Positions 1 to 9,412 of a stretch of DNA of 64,000 nucleotides are shown here, one piece after another. Source of the DNA: JAIEOG01 sp964611895 (GTDB lineage Bacteria > Bdellovibrionota > FAC87 > UBA2466); NCBI GenBank assembly GCA_964611895.1, contig CAZTDN010000016.1, positions 9,070-73,069 of the forward strand, given 5' to 3'. Every line of letters starts with the position of its first letter. Position 1 is the stretch's first letter. A program made the translations under genes and the position numbers. The notes under the pieces are model-generated. The model saw nothing but the letters and a program-made list of their open reading frames with translations. It ran no database searches and had not been told where the DNA came from.

Positions 1-597
1 TCTGAGGTCGGTGCCAGGGTGCTGATTGAGCCCAATCAAGGGTACGGAAATGCTCTTAAGTGTGGTCTGTCCAACGCGAGTGGCGATTTGATCATTTTAT
101 GCGAGCCTGACGGAACATTTGTTGCTCAAGACACCCTGAAGTTCCTGGCCTACAGTGGTGATTTTGAGATGGTTTGTGGCACGCGAACCACCCGAGAGTT
201 AATATGGGAAGAAGCGAACATGGGCTGGTTTCTAAGGATTGGCAACATGATCGTGGCAAAGGTCTTGGAGGTACTTTACGGGACCCCTTCTTTGTCGGAT
301 TGTGGTTGTACTTTCCGCCTTATCAGGCGAGACGCAGTTCAGAAGATGCTTGCCGATCTTCATGTGGGTAAATCCCATTTTTTGCCGAATATGATTATCG
401 CAGCAAGGTTCAATCGAGTATCGATGATAGAAATTCCTGTGTCCTATCGGGGGAGGGTAGGAGAGTCCAAGATTACTGGTAGCTTAAAGAACACCTGGAA
501 AACAGGGTTAAGTATGATTTTTCTCATTCTAGTTTATTGGCCAAAGTTTATCGTGATTCGACTCTTTCCTAAGGCTCAAGCGACCGTCATCAACTAG
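1..597 (+). CDS. Glycosyltransferase family 2, 5' end missing
   Basis: The reading frame is open from the first base, so the gene begins upstream of the window and 198 residues are visible. The visible part matches the second half of a GT-A fold transferase of the dolichyl-phosphate mannosyltransferase/polyprenyl-glycosyltransferase kind: an N-terminal stretch ending NASGD, then CEPDGTF in the position of the nucleotide-sugar-binding acidic motif, and a C-terminal hydrophobic segment around residues 165-190 that may anchor it to the membrane. Such enzymes load a sugar onto a lipid carrier for envelope glycans. The exact sugar cannot be told. The GTG at position 19 is internal, not the start. 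Confidence 0.8.
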   Translation, partial: SEVGARVLIEPNQGYGNALKCGLSNASGDLIILCEPDGTFVAQDTLKFLAYSGDFEMVCGTRTTRELIWEEANMGWFLRIGNMIVAKVLEVLYGTPSLSDCGCTFRLIRRDAVQKMLADLHVGKSHFLPNMIIAARFNRVSMIEIPVSYRGRVGESKITGSLKNTWKTGLSMIFLILVYWPKFIVIRLFPKAQATVIN

Positions 598-720
598 TCA
601 TCTTTGCCTGCTTTTAGGCGGAAGGCCCTCTTATGCTGAGCCAAAATACGGATGAGGGTTTCCGGAAAAATGCAAAAAGCTCCCAGTGACTCAAAACAGA
701 TCCACAACATTAATAGGTTT

Positions 721-1896
721 ATGCATCTATTGCTACTCTCTGCACTCCTTTGGATCCGGGTTTCCAGCGCGGCGTTTTTCTTAAAAGACACCGACTCCGT
801 CGTTTTCCTGGGAGAGAGTGTGACCGCTCAGCACCTGTACACGAATTACGTCGAAATGTGGGCACTCACGCGTTTTCCCTCGTGGAAGTTGAAGTTTCGT
901 AATGTCGGCATCAACGGAGATCGCGCTCCCACAGCGGCTTCACGCTTTGTCAAAGACGTATCTTCCCTCAAGCCGACCGTCCTCACGGTCGCACTGGGGA
1001 TGAACGACGGTCTCTATAAACCTTATGATCCCGCAACCTACTCGGATTTTGTCGACGGACTTAGGGATATCGCAAAAAAAGCTGAACGCGAGGGACTGCG
1101 GGTTGCGTGGATCACTCCAAACCCAGTAGAAAAAAAAGCCGATGGCGCAGCTTTAAAAGGCTACAACGAAACTTTGGAGAAATTTGGCGAGGGAATAAAA
1201 GACATCGCCCAGGAGAACGCCGCGCTATTCATCGATCAATTTCACCCCTTTCTCGCCGCTTTAGATGCCGCCAGAATGGCAAACCCCAAAAATCGAATTG
1301 GAGGTGGTGACGAGGTTCACCCAGGACCACCCGGCCAAACACTCATGGCCTGGGCTATTTTGAAAGGCATGGACTTTCCTAAACTGGTCTCAGAGGTGGA
1401 AATCGATGCGGCCTCCCACAAAACCCTGCGTACGAGCAATTGCACGGTTACCGGCCTCACCGCAATTAAAGGAGGCCTTCAGTTCGAACGCCTCGATGAA
1501 GCGATGCCCTATTTTCCCGCTGATGGCACACCAATGCTTGCATGGGCCCCTGTTCGCGAAGAGCTGAACCTGTACACCCTCCAAGTGAAAGGCCTCGCCA
1601 AAGGCACCTACCAAATTCGGCTCGATGGCACGGTGATCGCGACGTATTCACACGCCGACCTTTCCCGAGGCGTGGAATTGACTCGCGAAGCGCTATTGCG
1701 CGGACCGATTTACCGTCAGATTCAGGAAATCTGGTCTTACGTAGTTGAAAAGAATCGCTATTTTAAAGACACTATTTTTCGCAACCCCACAGTTTCCGAT
1801 TCCGACAAAACCCTTCTCTTAGACTTGGAAGACAAGCTGAATAAGTCCAGAACGCCCAAACCCTACAGAGTGGAAATCCTCGCTCTGTCCCCATAA
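721..1896 (+). CDS. Exported SGNH/GDSL-type hydrolase
   Basis: This is a serine esterase/lipase-like protein of the SGNH fold. After a signal peptide (residues 1-18, ending VSSAA) come block I, VVFLGESVTAQ with the nucleophile Ser, block III, ALGMNDG, and block V, GGDEVHPG with the catalytic Asp-x-x-His. The C-terminal ~170 residues are an additional domain I do not recognise. An upstream in-frame ATG at 652 would put 23 extra residues before the signal peptide, so I prefer 721. Substrate is unknown; secreted family members often deacetylate glycans or hydrolyse esters in the envelope. Confidence 0.8.
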   Translation: MHLLLLSALLWIRVSSAAFFLKDTDSVVFLGESVTAQHLYTNYVEMWALTRFPSWKLKFRNVGINGDRAPTAASRFVKDVSSLKPTVLTVALGMNDGLYKPYDPATYSDFVDGLRDIAKKAEREGLRVAWITPNPVEKKADGAALKGYNETLEKFGEGIKDIAQENAALFIDQFHPFLAALDAARMANPKNRIGGGDEVHPGPPGQTLMAWAILKGMDFPKLVSEVEIDAASHKTLRTSNCTVTGLTAIKGGLQFERLDEAMPYFPADGTPMLAWAPVREELNLYTLQVKGLAKGTYQIRLDGTVIATYSHADLSRGVELTREALLRGPIYRQIQEIWSYVVEKNRYFKDTIFRNPTVSDSDKTLLLDLEDKLNKSRTPKPYRVEILALSP

Positions 1897-1904
1897 CCCC
1901 ACCC

Positions 1905-1931
1905 GGTACGCCGTTCCTAGTACCGCGTAAC
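1905..1931. repeat. Degenerate copy of the GGTAC hairpin repeat
   Basis: GGTACGCCGTTCC followed by GTACCGCGTAAC resembles the arms of the perfect hairpins at 2334, 25723 and 60498, but without the TTTT/AAAA core. It lies just after the hydrolase stop codon. Confidence 0.35.
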
Positions 1932-2010
1932 ATCTGTTAACCTCATGCCCTACCGATGTTTGCGCCGCGGAGGCAGCCGTGCTTCCATGGGACATCACTT
2001 AGGAGGTTCT

Positions 2011-2325
2011 ATGAAGTTTCCCGTAATGATTGTCGGCCTTTTGGCCATCGCTCAAACCAGCTCTGCGGCGCTCTCGCCCTTTTATCAACGTACCCGAGAA
2101 ATCAGCACTTTGATCGACACCACGGAAGTGATCGAAGTTATCGAATCCAAACCCGCGGGCTCTAGTGGCGTCATTGATGCTATTTCGCTTCGTGGCGATG
2201 TGTACACATTGACTTCAGGACGATGCACTCTGGACGCCAAACGGGTATACGAGCCGCCAACACCCGGCATTGTAGGCCCGGTGAACTTCCACTTTGAAGT
2301 CGCCGCCAAAATGCGCTGCCGTTGA
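2011..2325 (+). CDS. Small secreted protein, unknown function
   Basis: A 104-residue protein with a clear Sec signal peptide (residues 1-20, cleavage after SSA). The mature part is short, mostly beta-prone, and has two cysteines near its C-terminal half (GRCTLD and KMRCR) that could form a disulfide. The start is well set by a strong Shine-Dalgarno AGGAGG at 2001-2006; the frame is open to 1945 but nothing upstream supports initiation there. I do not recognise a family. It is followed 8 nt later by a perfect hairpin repeat. Confidence 0.65.
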   Translation: MKFPVMIVGLLAIAQTSSAALSPFYQRTREISTLIDTTEVIEVIESKPAGSSGVIDAISLRGDVYTLTSGRCTLDAKRVYEPPTPGIVGPVNFHFEVAAKMRCR

Positions 2326-2333
2326 TATCAGCA

Positions 2334-2371
2334 GGTACGCGGTACCTTTTGTCCAAAAGGTACCGCGTACC
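2334..2371. repeat. Perfect 17-bp hairpin repeat, copy 1
   Basis: Arms GGTACGCGGTACCTTTT and AAAAGGTACCGCGTACC are exact reverse complements around a 4-nt loop (GTCC). The same element occurs at 25723-25760, and related ones at 44683 and 60498. No U-run follows, so it is not a classical intrinsic terminator. Confidence 0.85.
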
Positions 2372-2417
2372 GAACTACCTGCCTGGTTATTTCGGCAAAA
2401 GTGCGTAAAATACTCCT

Positions 2418-2747
2418 GTGGGTTTAGCCAAAAACTTCTTCAGCTCTGTTCAGGTGGCGATTCTCCTGTGGGTCGCTTTTTGCACCGTAAGCCCCATCTG
2501 CCTTGCCGCACCGCCCCAAGCGGAAATCGAATGCGAAGCCGGATACAGCCCCGTTAGCACCACAGCATCCGTCGAACGAAAAGCCGTTCACTCAACACCA
2601 TCCAAATCCCACCTCACAAAACGTGGCTCCTTTGCAAACTGCCTCCCCGCGCCCGTGCCCCCCAGACTTGTTTTCTTTTCTTGCCCCTCGTGGAAGGTCG
2701 GGATTTTTTCTCGACTTTTTGCCAGCCTGCCATTTCCCCAGACCTAA
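2418..2747 (+). CDS. Doubtful small secreted protein
   Basis: This GTG-started frame gives 109 residues. The first ~31 look like a signal peptide (FFSSVQVAILLWVAFC, cleavage near CLA-APP). The rest is rich in Pro, Ser and Phe and has no recognisable domain. No good Shine-Dalgarno is seen. A second frame through the same stretch (from 2503) is proline-rich, so this may be a decayed or frameshifted gene. It fills an otherwise empty 486-nt gap between 2326 and 2811. Confidence 0.3.
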   Translation: MGLAKNFFSSVQVAILLWVAFCTVSPICLAAPPQAEIECEAGYSPVSTTASVERKAVHSTPSKSHLTKRGSFANCLPAPVPPRLVFFSCPSWKVGIFSRLFASLPFPQT

Positions 2748-2811
2748 AACCAACCGCAGTCCTGTTGTGTATTGATTCTAATGGCCCACACCCAATGGAA
2801 GGATTTGTACC

Positions 2812-5052
2812 ATGAACCCAGCCCGCGCCACTTTATCGATTGGAAAACTCTTTCGCACCGCTCGTTGGAATTTAGGACTCCCCGATCTTGCCCAAGAATG
2901 GAAGTCTCTGCTCACGACAAAGTACCTCAGAGAAGACCTCACCGCGGGTGCCGTCGTGGCATGCATCGCACTTCCACTCTCTTTTGCTGTGGCAATCGCC
3001 TCCGACATGAGCCCCGCCACCGGGCTACTCAGCGCTATCGTCGGTGGAATCGTCTGTTCCCTTGTAGGGGGCGTCCCACTCTCCGTCTGCGGCCCCACAG
3101 CCGCGATGTCCATCCTCATTGCCTCTAGCGTGGAACGGTTCGGGATCAACGGCGTCATTCTCATCACGCTCATTGCAGGTTTTTTTCAACTGCTTACGGG
3201 TTTTTTCGGTTTCGGAAAACTCGTCCGCTTAGTCCCTGCACCCGTGGTTACCGGCTTTACGGCAGGCATCGGCATTATCATCCTCATCGGGCAAATGCCG
3301 CGCGCATTAGGACTGCCCCCTCCACCCCAGGCGCATATCATCGAAGTCATTCGCCACCTCAAAAGTTATATCCACGGCATGCACCCCATGGTGTTCATTC
3401 TCACCATGATCTCGATTTGGATCATGGTGCGCATGCCTAAAACTCTACCCAAACTACCGGCCCCACTCTTTGCAGTCGTCGTCCCCACTTTGCTGTCGTT
3501 GGTAGTCGGGATCGATGTCCCTACCGTGGGAGAAATCCCGCGTACTCTCCCCTTGCCTAAACTCCCCCATTTTTATGCCGACTGGCCAGCACTCATCACG
3601 ACCGCTCTAATGGTTTACGCATTCGCCTCTCTAGAAACACTTCTGTCAGCCAGCGCAGTCGATCGCCTTTCCAAACCTGAGAAAAAGTACAACCCGGATC
3701 AAGAACTCATTGGCCAAGGCTTTGGACAGATGGCCGTCTCGCTTTTTGGAGGCATGCCAGTCACAGGCGTCATCGCACGCTCCGCGCTGAACGTGCATGC
3801 AGGAGCTAAAACACGCCGTTCCAGTCTTTTTCATTCCTTGTTCTTATTAGCTGCGGTTTTTTTGCTTAACCCTATCATTGCGAAAATTCCCATCGCAGCG
3901 TTGGCCGGGGTGCTTTTGGCCGTGGCAGCCAATATGGTCCAGCTTCGAGACGTCCAGCATTTTTGGCAAAGCTCCAAGTCCGATGCCATTGTTTACTTCG
4001 TCACCCTGGTCGGTGTCGTATTCGCGGATCTTCTCGCCGGTGTGCAGGCCGGCATTTTGGTCGCCGTGCTCATCGCTTTTTTGCGCTTGAGCAAAACCCG
4101 ACTATTTGTCTACTCACAAGACGAGACCGCGCCGTTTCGTTTCACTCTGCAAGGACCTCTCTCTTTCTTGTCCATAGGCACCATCGACTTGATGCGAGAA
4201 AAACTCAGTGGCCTAAACCCCAATCGAGGTGTTGTGATCGATCTGACCCAGGTGGACTCCATCGACTCCACCGCCGGAAGAAGCCTGCTCGACCTCGCCC
4301 AATTCATCCGTGGCCGAGGGTCTCAGTTTGCGCTTAAGGGACTAGCTAAAGACCTAGAACCCACGCTTATCTCCTTGGCAGATCCCATTTTTGTAAAAAG
4401 CCTTTTGATCCACTCCGAGAGTCAGCTCCAAAATCTCTTTAAGCGAACTTCAGGGAGCCTTGCCCAAAATCGCCTGGTGGTCGGAGTCGGGCGATTCCGA
4501 ATGGAAGTCCAAGAACATTACGAAGAAATGTTCGAGGAACTCGCCGCCGGTCAAAAACCTCACACCTTATTTATCACTTGCGCTGACAGCCGCATTTTGC
4601 CCAACTTGATCACCGACACAGCACCTGGTGAAATGCTCACCATTCGAAACGTGGGAAACCACATCCCCAGATACGGAGAGGACGAAACTCCCGCAGAAGG
4701 CGCGGCATTGGAGTTCGCGGTAGGAATATTGGGCATACGCAATATCGTTGTCTGCGGCCATTCCAAATGTGGCGCCATGGAAGCCAGTCTAAAGCAAGAC
4801 AGCTACTCCGAGTTTCCCAGCATGAAGGCATGGATAGACAACATCCGCCTAGGTTTGACAGATCACAAAGGAGGGCCGGAGGACGCCTCCAAACGCAACG
4901 TTTGCAACCAACTCGAGCATTTGGTGTCGTATCCGGCGATCAAAAAAGCATTGGCAGATGGACTCAAAATCTCCGGGTGGTACTACGACGTTGCCACCGC
5001 CGAAGTGCTTCAGTGGAGCCCCGAGCACAAAGTCTTTAAGCCCTTGAACTGA
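2812..5052 (+). CDS. SulP anion transporter fused to beta-carbonic anhydrase
   Basis: A 746-residue inner-membrane fusion protein. Residues ~40-430 are a SulP/SLC26 transporter with 10-14 membrane segments, followed by a STAS domain (~445-545, with VVIDLTQVDSIDSTAG) and a complete beta-carbonic anhydrase domain (~560-746). The anhydrase keeps its zinc ligands and dyad: Cys590-Ala-Asp592-Ser-Arg594, His650 and Cys653 (GHSKCGA). SulP-CA fusions are a known family thought to couple bicarbonate uptake or efflux to CO2 hydration. The likely role is bicarbonate supply or pH control, inferred from architecture. It stands alone between a weak ORF and a methyltransferase gene. Confidence 0.93.
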   Translation: MNPARATLSIGKLFRTARWNLGLPDLAQEWKSLLTTKYLREDLTAGAVVACIALPLSFAVAIASDMSPATGLLSAIVGGIVCSLVGGVPLSVCGPTAAMSILIASSVERFGINGVILITLIAGFFQLLTGFFGFGKLVRLVPAPVVTGFTAGIGIIILIGQMPRALGLPPPPQAHIIEVIRHLKSYIHGMHPMVFILTMISIWIMVRMPKTLPKLPAPLFAVVVPTLLSLVVGIDVPTVGEIPRTLPLPKLPHFYADWPALITTALMVYAFASLETLLSASAVDRLSKPEKKYNPDQELIGQGFGQMAVSLFGGMPVTGVIARSALNVHAGAKTRRSSLFHSLFLLAAVFLLNPIIAKIPIAALAGVLLAVAANMVQLRDVQHFWQSSKSDAIVYFVTLVGVVFADLLAGVQAGILVAVLIAFLRLSKTRLFVYSQDETAPFRFTLQGPLSFLSIGTIDLMREKLSGLNPNRGVVIDLTQVDSIDSTAGRSLLDLAQFIRGRGSQFALKGLAKDLEPTLISLADPIFVKSLLIHSESQLQNLFKRTSGSLAQNRLVVGVGRFRMEVQEHYEEMFEELAAGQKPHTLFITCADSRILPNLITDTAPGEMLTIRNVGNHIPRYGEDETPAEGAALEFAVGILGIRNIVVCGHSKCGAMEASLKQDSYSEFPSMKAWIDNIRLGLTDHKGGPEDASKRNVCNQLEHLVSYPAIKKALADGLKISGWYYDVATAEVLQWSPEHKVFKPLN

Positions 5053-5185
5053 AGAAGCCCTGGCGGCGCATTTTGTCCCTGCCGTTCAAAAACTAGACAC
5101 TTGTTTGAGAAGTTTGGGCTGGCCAAAGGTGGAATGGAGCGTGCATTGCACTCCCTAGGGCCCGCGTGTGCCCCGTGGAGACACT

Positions 5186-6217
5186 GTGTTCAAGCTCAAC
5201 CAAATAACCGCCCTCGCAAATCGATTTGCCCAAAGAGCGCTGCAGAACCGCCGCCTCTTGGGGGAATCCCTGACTCTCTTGGGAGAAATGCTCCTTCACA
5301 CCAAAGGGTTTCGGTGGCGCAGCGATTTTTTTCGCAAAGGGGCGGGTGTCGATGCGAATCGCACTCAAGAAATCATCGATGCCGTGTTTTATGAACGCGA
5401 AGCTCGAAAGGAAATCAAACGCGCAATCGACCGACTCGGAGGACCTGGCGGGAATGCATTTTGGGATTTGTACCTACGGCGATCTGTCCCGTCGGTTTTG
5501 GGTTTTAGCGAAGAATACGCAAGCCTCATTCAGCTTGTGCACAGCGCGCTTCCCGAAGATGGGACTATACTCGACTGGAACTGCAGCACGGGCCAGCTCG
5601 GAGCTGCTCTGGCACTCGCCGCTGAGAAACGTACCCTCTTTTTCGCAGACTCCAATCCGCGTGCCATCATCGCGGCAAAACGGCTGCTGAAGTCCTTCTT
5701 CCCCAATGGGAACTCTCATATTGCCAAGAACACCTTCCCTGGCTCCGACGAACTAAAACGCAAGCAGTTCCAGGGCGCAATAGTGAGCAACGTGCTCTTT
5801 CTACTCGAAAATGACGCCCAGAAGATAGAATACCTCACCCAAGCCGGGGCGGTTCTACCGGTGGGCAGCCCCCTGGTCTTGGTAGAGCCCAAGCCAATGC
5901 TGCAAAAGCAAAGCGTGCTCCGGCTATGGTTGAACCGGTTGGCCAATAGCGCCGCTCGACAGTACTCCCCCGGCAGCGAATTTGACTTTGCGATGTATGC
6001 CGAAGTGCAACGCCGAATGTTTCACTCGGTCACTGGCTCGCTATCAACCACAAAACAATTAGTTGAGATCAGTAGACAGGCTGGATTTGAAGTAACGTTA
6101 GTGAGAGATGTTCTGCATGGGCACTACAATGCATTGCTACTCAGAAAACTCCCTGCGCCCAAGAAAGCCGAAAAAGAAATCGTTATCCGCTACCACGACG
6201 AGCCCTACCCCGAGTAA
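5186..6217 (+). CDS. Class I SAM-dependent methyltransferase-like protein
   Basis: A 343-residue soluble protein. Motif I reads ILDWNCSTGQLG (nucleotide-binding loop, with Asn-Cys where many have Gly-x-Gly) and a motif II-like acidic end is LFFADSN. The N-terminal ~100 residues are helical and may bind substrate; the C-terminal part (VEPKPMLQKQSV) resembles the post-motif region of small-molecule methyltransferases. Start chosen at GTG 5186, preceded by GGAGA; an in-frame GTG at 5168 lacks a ribosome site. It ends by overlapping the convergent hemolysin III gene by 13 nt. Substrate unknown. Confidence 0.65.
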   Translation: MFKLNQITALANRFAQRALQNRRLLGESLTLLGEMLLHTKGFRWRSDFFRKGAGVDANRTQEIIDAVFYEREARKEIKRAIDRLGGPGGNAFWDLYLRRSVPSVLGFSEEYASLIQLVHSALPEDGTILDWNCSTGQLGAALALAAEKRTLFFADSNPRAIIAAKRLLKSFFPNGNSHIAKNTFPGSDELKRKQFQGAIVSNVLFLLENDAQKIEYLTQAGAVLPVGSPLVLVEPKPMLQKQSVLRLWLNRLANSAARQYSPGSEFDFAMYAEVQRRMFHSVTGSLSTTKQLVEISRQAGFEVTLVRDVLHGHYNALLLRKLPAPKKAEKEIVIRYHDEPYPE

Positions 6218-6918
6218 CCGTTCAGATAAAACGATAATATCAAGAAGTAATGGCAGCTGGCCCCCAGGAGTACGAGCAAATGCCACAGCTCGTGCGCCCC
6301 AATGAACCCTTCGAAAAGTTTGGGCCTCTCTGTCGCGTAAACAATCGCACCCACGGAATAAGCTAAGCCGCCGACCACGAGCAAACCTAGCTTGGCCCAA
6401 GACAGGGCATAGAACACATCACTAATACGTATAATGATGGTCCAGCCCATTAAAACAAAAACACTTGTGTAAACGGCTCGGTGTTGCAAAAACTCCGGCA
6501 ACATTGGCTTTAACCATGTGTACAAAATGCCCACAATCGCGATTGCCCAAATGAGGACGATGAGTGGAATGCGCCAGGGCGCAGAAACCGCGGCTAGAAT
6601 AAAAGGCGTATAGGTCCCTGCGATAAAAAGGTAGATGCTAAAATGATCGAGACGGTTGAGCTGGAGCGCTAAATCCTCTGAAATATCAAACCCGTCTCCC
6701 AAGAAATGGTAAATAGAACTCGCGGTGAAGACGAGAACCCCGGTTACCAAGAAAGCGGCAGACGCCCAAAAATGGTGCACTCCCGCGCGGTAAGCGAGCG
6801 GCAACATGTACAGAGCGCCAAGCAGCATCAGCAAACTCCCCGCAGTATGGAGCTGAGCAGCGACTGTCCGTTTAAGAAATGTAGTTAGGGTGTGATCCGA
6901 TCTCAGTCGAACATTCAT
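6205..6918 (-). CDS. trhA: TrhA/hemolysin III (PAQR) family membrane protein
   Basis: A 237-residue integral membrane protein with seven predicted helices. It carries the family's metal-site motifs: SSIYHF early, LDHFSIYLFIAGTYTPF in the middle, and GAHELWHLLVLLGASCHY at the end. The conserved His, Asp and Ser residues are those of the zinc site of PAQR/hemolysin III proteins. In bacteria the family has been linked to membrane fluidity control; direct hemolytic activity is doubtful. Its 3' end overlaps the convergent methyltransferase gene. Confidence 0.9.
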   Translation of the reverse strand: MNVRLRSDHTLTTFLKRTVAAQLHTAGSLLMLLGALYMLPLAYRAGVHHFWASAAFLVTGVLVFTASSIYHFLGDGFDISEDLALQLNRLDHFSIYLFIAGTYTPFILAAVSAPWRIPLIVLIWAIAIVGILYTWLKPMLPEFLQHRAVYTSVFVLMGWTIIIRISDVFYALSWAKLGLLVVGGLAYSVGAIVYATERPKLFEGFIGAHELWHLLVLLGASCHYFLILSFYLNGYSG

Positions 6919-6941
6919 AGAACATCATCAAAGATACCACC

Positions 6942-8027
6942 TCACTGAAGCCAAGGATACTGGCCCGCGGAACTAGACCAAATGCTTACGAAATTCCATG
7001 CCGAAAAATTCGAAGGCGTTTTCATTGCAGTAGAATTCAATCCCGTTCCCGCTGCGCTCGTCGATAAACCGCTGTTTTCAGTGTCCCAGAATGAATGGAT
7101 CACAGTCGTACCAGACACTTCATTGAAACCCACCATACCGCCTATATATGCGCCGCTCCCGGACACCGCGCCAATCGAATAACTTGTTTGAATAGTTTTC
7201 AAATTCTTGCCAACCAAACCACCAGCGATGGCATGCCCTTGAACGGAGCTCCAGGAGTAACTATCGCTCACCGTGAGCAGATTTGTCCCCGCTATTCCCC
7301 CCGCCCCTAGGTTCAAAGTCGATCCGGTAGCCACGACGCTTCCCTTGGACCAAGAACGGGTAATGGTACCTTGGTTGTATCCGACCAAACCACCCACAGA
7401 GTCCTGCGCGGAAACCTGGGCATCCGATGAACTATCTCGCACCGTACCGCGATTAATCCCCGCGATGGGCCCGACAAATTTGGACTGAATCATCGCGGAC
7501 GCCAAAACGCCATCCACATGGCAGTTGTCGATCAGCGCTCCATTTTCGTTCAGACCCACGAGGACGCTCCCCTGACTCGTCGCAGACAGAGTGATGTGTG
7601 TGTTTTCAATAGAAAGGTTTTTGATCGTCCCAAAGGAGATCTGGATCAAGGGGGTAGAAGAAATCCAGTTTTGCAACGCGTAGCCCCCGCCATCCAACAC
7701 ACCGCGAAACTGGTCGACCATGGGCACAAAACTTTCGCCTGCCAGATCGATATCACTGGTCAATACAAAGGCGCTGCTCCAAAGAGCATTGCGCCCCACA
7801 AAGGCCCGCAATTCGCACACAGAACCGATCTGATAAGGGTCGGAGAGGCTTCCACTTCCGCCAGAGAAGTCACACCCTGGTTCGCCACCCTGATTGGCGA
7901 GTGGAGGCGATGCCCCCGGATCACCTGGAGCAGTCCCAGACTGTGCGCAAGAAATCACTCCGACGACCGCCAAGCCATAAATGGCAAGGCAAAGCCGTCG
8001 GGATATGTCGAAGCGTCCATGCTTCAT
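6942..8027 (-). CDS. GLUG-repeat lipoprotein
   Basis: A 361-residue lipoprotein (signal peptide, then VISC lipobox at ~residue 27). The mature part starts with a Cys-containing segment like those before GLUG domains (SDPYQIGSVCELRAF) and continues with about seven GLUG-type beta-helix repeats such as GGLVGYNQG, GGIAGTN, GGLVGKN and GGMVGFN. It ends with the usual SFWDTENSG cap and a PWLQ tail. GLUG proteins are surface-exposed, adhesin-like or protease-linked; the exact role is unknown. A TATTCT box sits 6 nt before the ATG, with no spaced Shine-Dalgarno. Confidence 0.85.
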   Translation of the reverse strand: MKHGRFDISRRLCLAIYGLAVVGVISCAQSGTAPGDPGASPPLANQGGEPGCDFSGGSGSLSDPYQIGSVCELRAFVGRNALWSSAFVLTSDIDLAGESFVPMVDQFRGVLDGGGYALQNWISSTPLIQISFGTIKNLSIENTHITLSATSQGSVLVGLNENGALIDNCHVDGVLASAMIQSKFVGPIAGINRGTVRDSSSDAQVSAQDSVGGLVGYNQGTITRSWSKGSVVATGSTLNLGAGGIAGTNLLTVSDSYSWSSVQGHAIAGGLVGKNLKTIQTSYSIGAVSGSGAYIGGMVGFNEVSGTTVIHSFWDTENSGLSTSAAGTGLNSTAMKTPSNFSAWNFVSIWSSSAGQYPWLQ

Positions 8028-8033
8028 ACCTTT

Positions 8034-8039
8034 AGAATA
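8034..8039 (-). promoter_or_regulatory. -10 box of a putative leaderless promoter
   Basis: On the minus strand TATTCT is followed by AAAGGT and then the ATG of the GLUG lipoprotein gene, which would place transcription start at or next to the start codon. Confidence 0.4.
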
Positions 8040-8149
8040 AAGGCCAACTATGAGGGGAATAGCGATTCCTGAAGACTGGCCATCAGCACAGTTCTTCAGC
8101 CTTCAGGCACGACACAATTACAACACATTCACCGCGAGACCAGCGCAGA

Positions 8150-9412
8150 CTAGTAAATTACCTGGCTAACCGAACAAGTTGTTTGCGCACCCTTTGAATC
8201 TCGTAAAATTAACGTAAGTGGGTAGCCAGAGGCATAACCCAACATGGAGGACGCATACGGAAAGTAAAACACGGCGCTCGTAATGCTCGTAAAATAAAAC
8301 GAAACGCCGGCATTGGTCGGAAACAATACCGTCACCAAGCTCGCACCGCCCCCTACGCTGATCTGGACCGGCACCGAGCGCCCCGATGGATTGGAAAAAA
8401 CAGTCAACGGAACAGAGCACGCTGTCCCGGTGTTGGGCGGAACAATGCCACCGTTCCCATAGTTGAAAACAAACGGTGTAACGTTGCAGGTCGCGCCGCT
8501 GCTGGTTGAATAGGCTGCTGCGGTGACCGACTTGGTCCCACCTGAACTGTAGCGAACCACGACTGGGTATCCGGAATTGAGTACAGTACCGCCGAGACCT
8601 GGATCAAAACTAGTAATCGCCAGGCGATCGTTTGGGTTTGCATCGGCGATGAGTTCAAACGCAATGGTTCCATCGGAGTAGTTCATGCCGGTGATATGAC
8701 ACGCAATCGAACCCGTTCCGCCCCCACCTCCTGTGGTACCAACGGTAATCTGCGTGGAGCAAGTTTTGGAAACCCCGGTGGCATCTCTCACGGTGATAGA
8801 GGCCGTGGGTGTTCCGGCGGCAGAATACGATGCCGAAGCGGATCCTTGATTGCTCCCCGAGAGACTGATCCCCGAGACAACCACTCCATTGGTTCCCGGC
8901 GTGAAACCGCTAAAAGTGTAAGGCGCAGATCCCCAGGTACCGTTCACAGAAAAAGTATATTGCACCGATTGGTTGATTGCCGGGTTGGTGGTGCTTGCTA
9001 CCATGGAGCACCCGGTGCCGATGTTGATCCCGGTGCTCGCACCGACTTGAAACGAATAGGACTGCCCAGCCGAATTAGCGGTGGAGTCGCGGATGAAAAC
9101 CGTCCCCAAAGCGCCACTCGTTACTGCACTGGAGTTGATCGTTAAAAGCGTAGAGGATGAAAAGGTCGTCGCCCCGGCGACATTCGAAGTGCCGAGCAAC
9201 GTGGTGCCGCCAATCGAAAGTGAAACTATTTGATAGGAAGGCACTCCACCCGAACACGATATGGAGACCTGTGCTGAATTGGCGCTGGCCAACGATGCTG
9301 TCACCACACAGCCCGCGGCCGATTGGTTGTTCATGCCGGGAGAGCACCCTATGGCTAAGAAGAGCAAGCCACCCAGAGCGCCACCCATTGTGTTGGTCCA
9401 AAATCTAGTCAT
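8150..9412 (-). CDS. Ser/Gly/Thr-rich lipoprotein with Ig-like repeats
   Basis: A 420-residue lipoprotein: short signal peptide and lipobox LAIGC at residue 23. The mature chain is low in charged residues and rich in Ser, Gly, Thr and Ala. It appears to hold three or four bacterial Ig-like/PKD-like beta domains of ~90 residues, each with a Cys near the start and another near the end (for example CSMVASTTNP...CSTQITVG, CHITGMNYSD...CNVTPF, CSVPLTVFSN...CSVSQVIY), suggesting one disulfide per domain. A GGGGG linker separates two of them. The start has a Shine-Dalgarno AAGGTGA. Probably surface-exposed; function unknown. Confidence 0.75.
   Translation of the reverse strand: MTRFWTNTMGGALGGLLFLAIGCSPGMNNQSAAGCVVTASLASANSAQVSISCSGGVPSYQIVSLSIGGTTLLGTSNVAGATTFSSSTLLTINSSAVTSGALGTVFIRDSTANSAGQSYSFQVGASTGINIGTGCSMVASTTNPAINQSVQYTFSVNGTWGSAPYTFSGFTPGTNGVVVSGISLSGSNQGSASASYSAAGTPTASITVRDATGVSKTCSTQITVGTTGGGGGTGSIACHITGMNYSDGTIAFELIADANPNDRLAITSFDPGLGGTVLNSGYPVVVRYSSGGTKSVTAAAYSTSSGATCNVTPFVFNYGNGGIVPPNTGTACSVPLTVFSNPSGRSVPVQISVGGGASLVTVLFPTNAGVSFYFTSITSAVFYFPYASSMLGYASGYPLTLILRDSKGAQTTCSVSQVIY

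Noticed and set aside
2503..2775. Proline-rich plus-strand ORF overlapping the weak secreted ORF
   Set aside because: No start signal or domain. It may be the other half of a frameshifted gene, but nothing confirms this.
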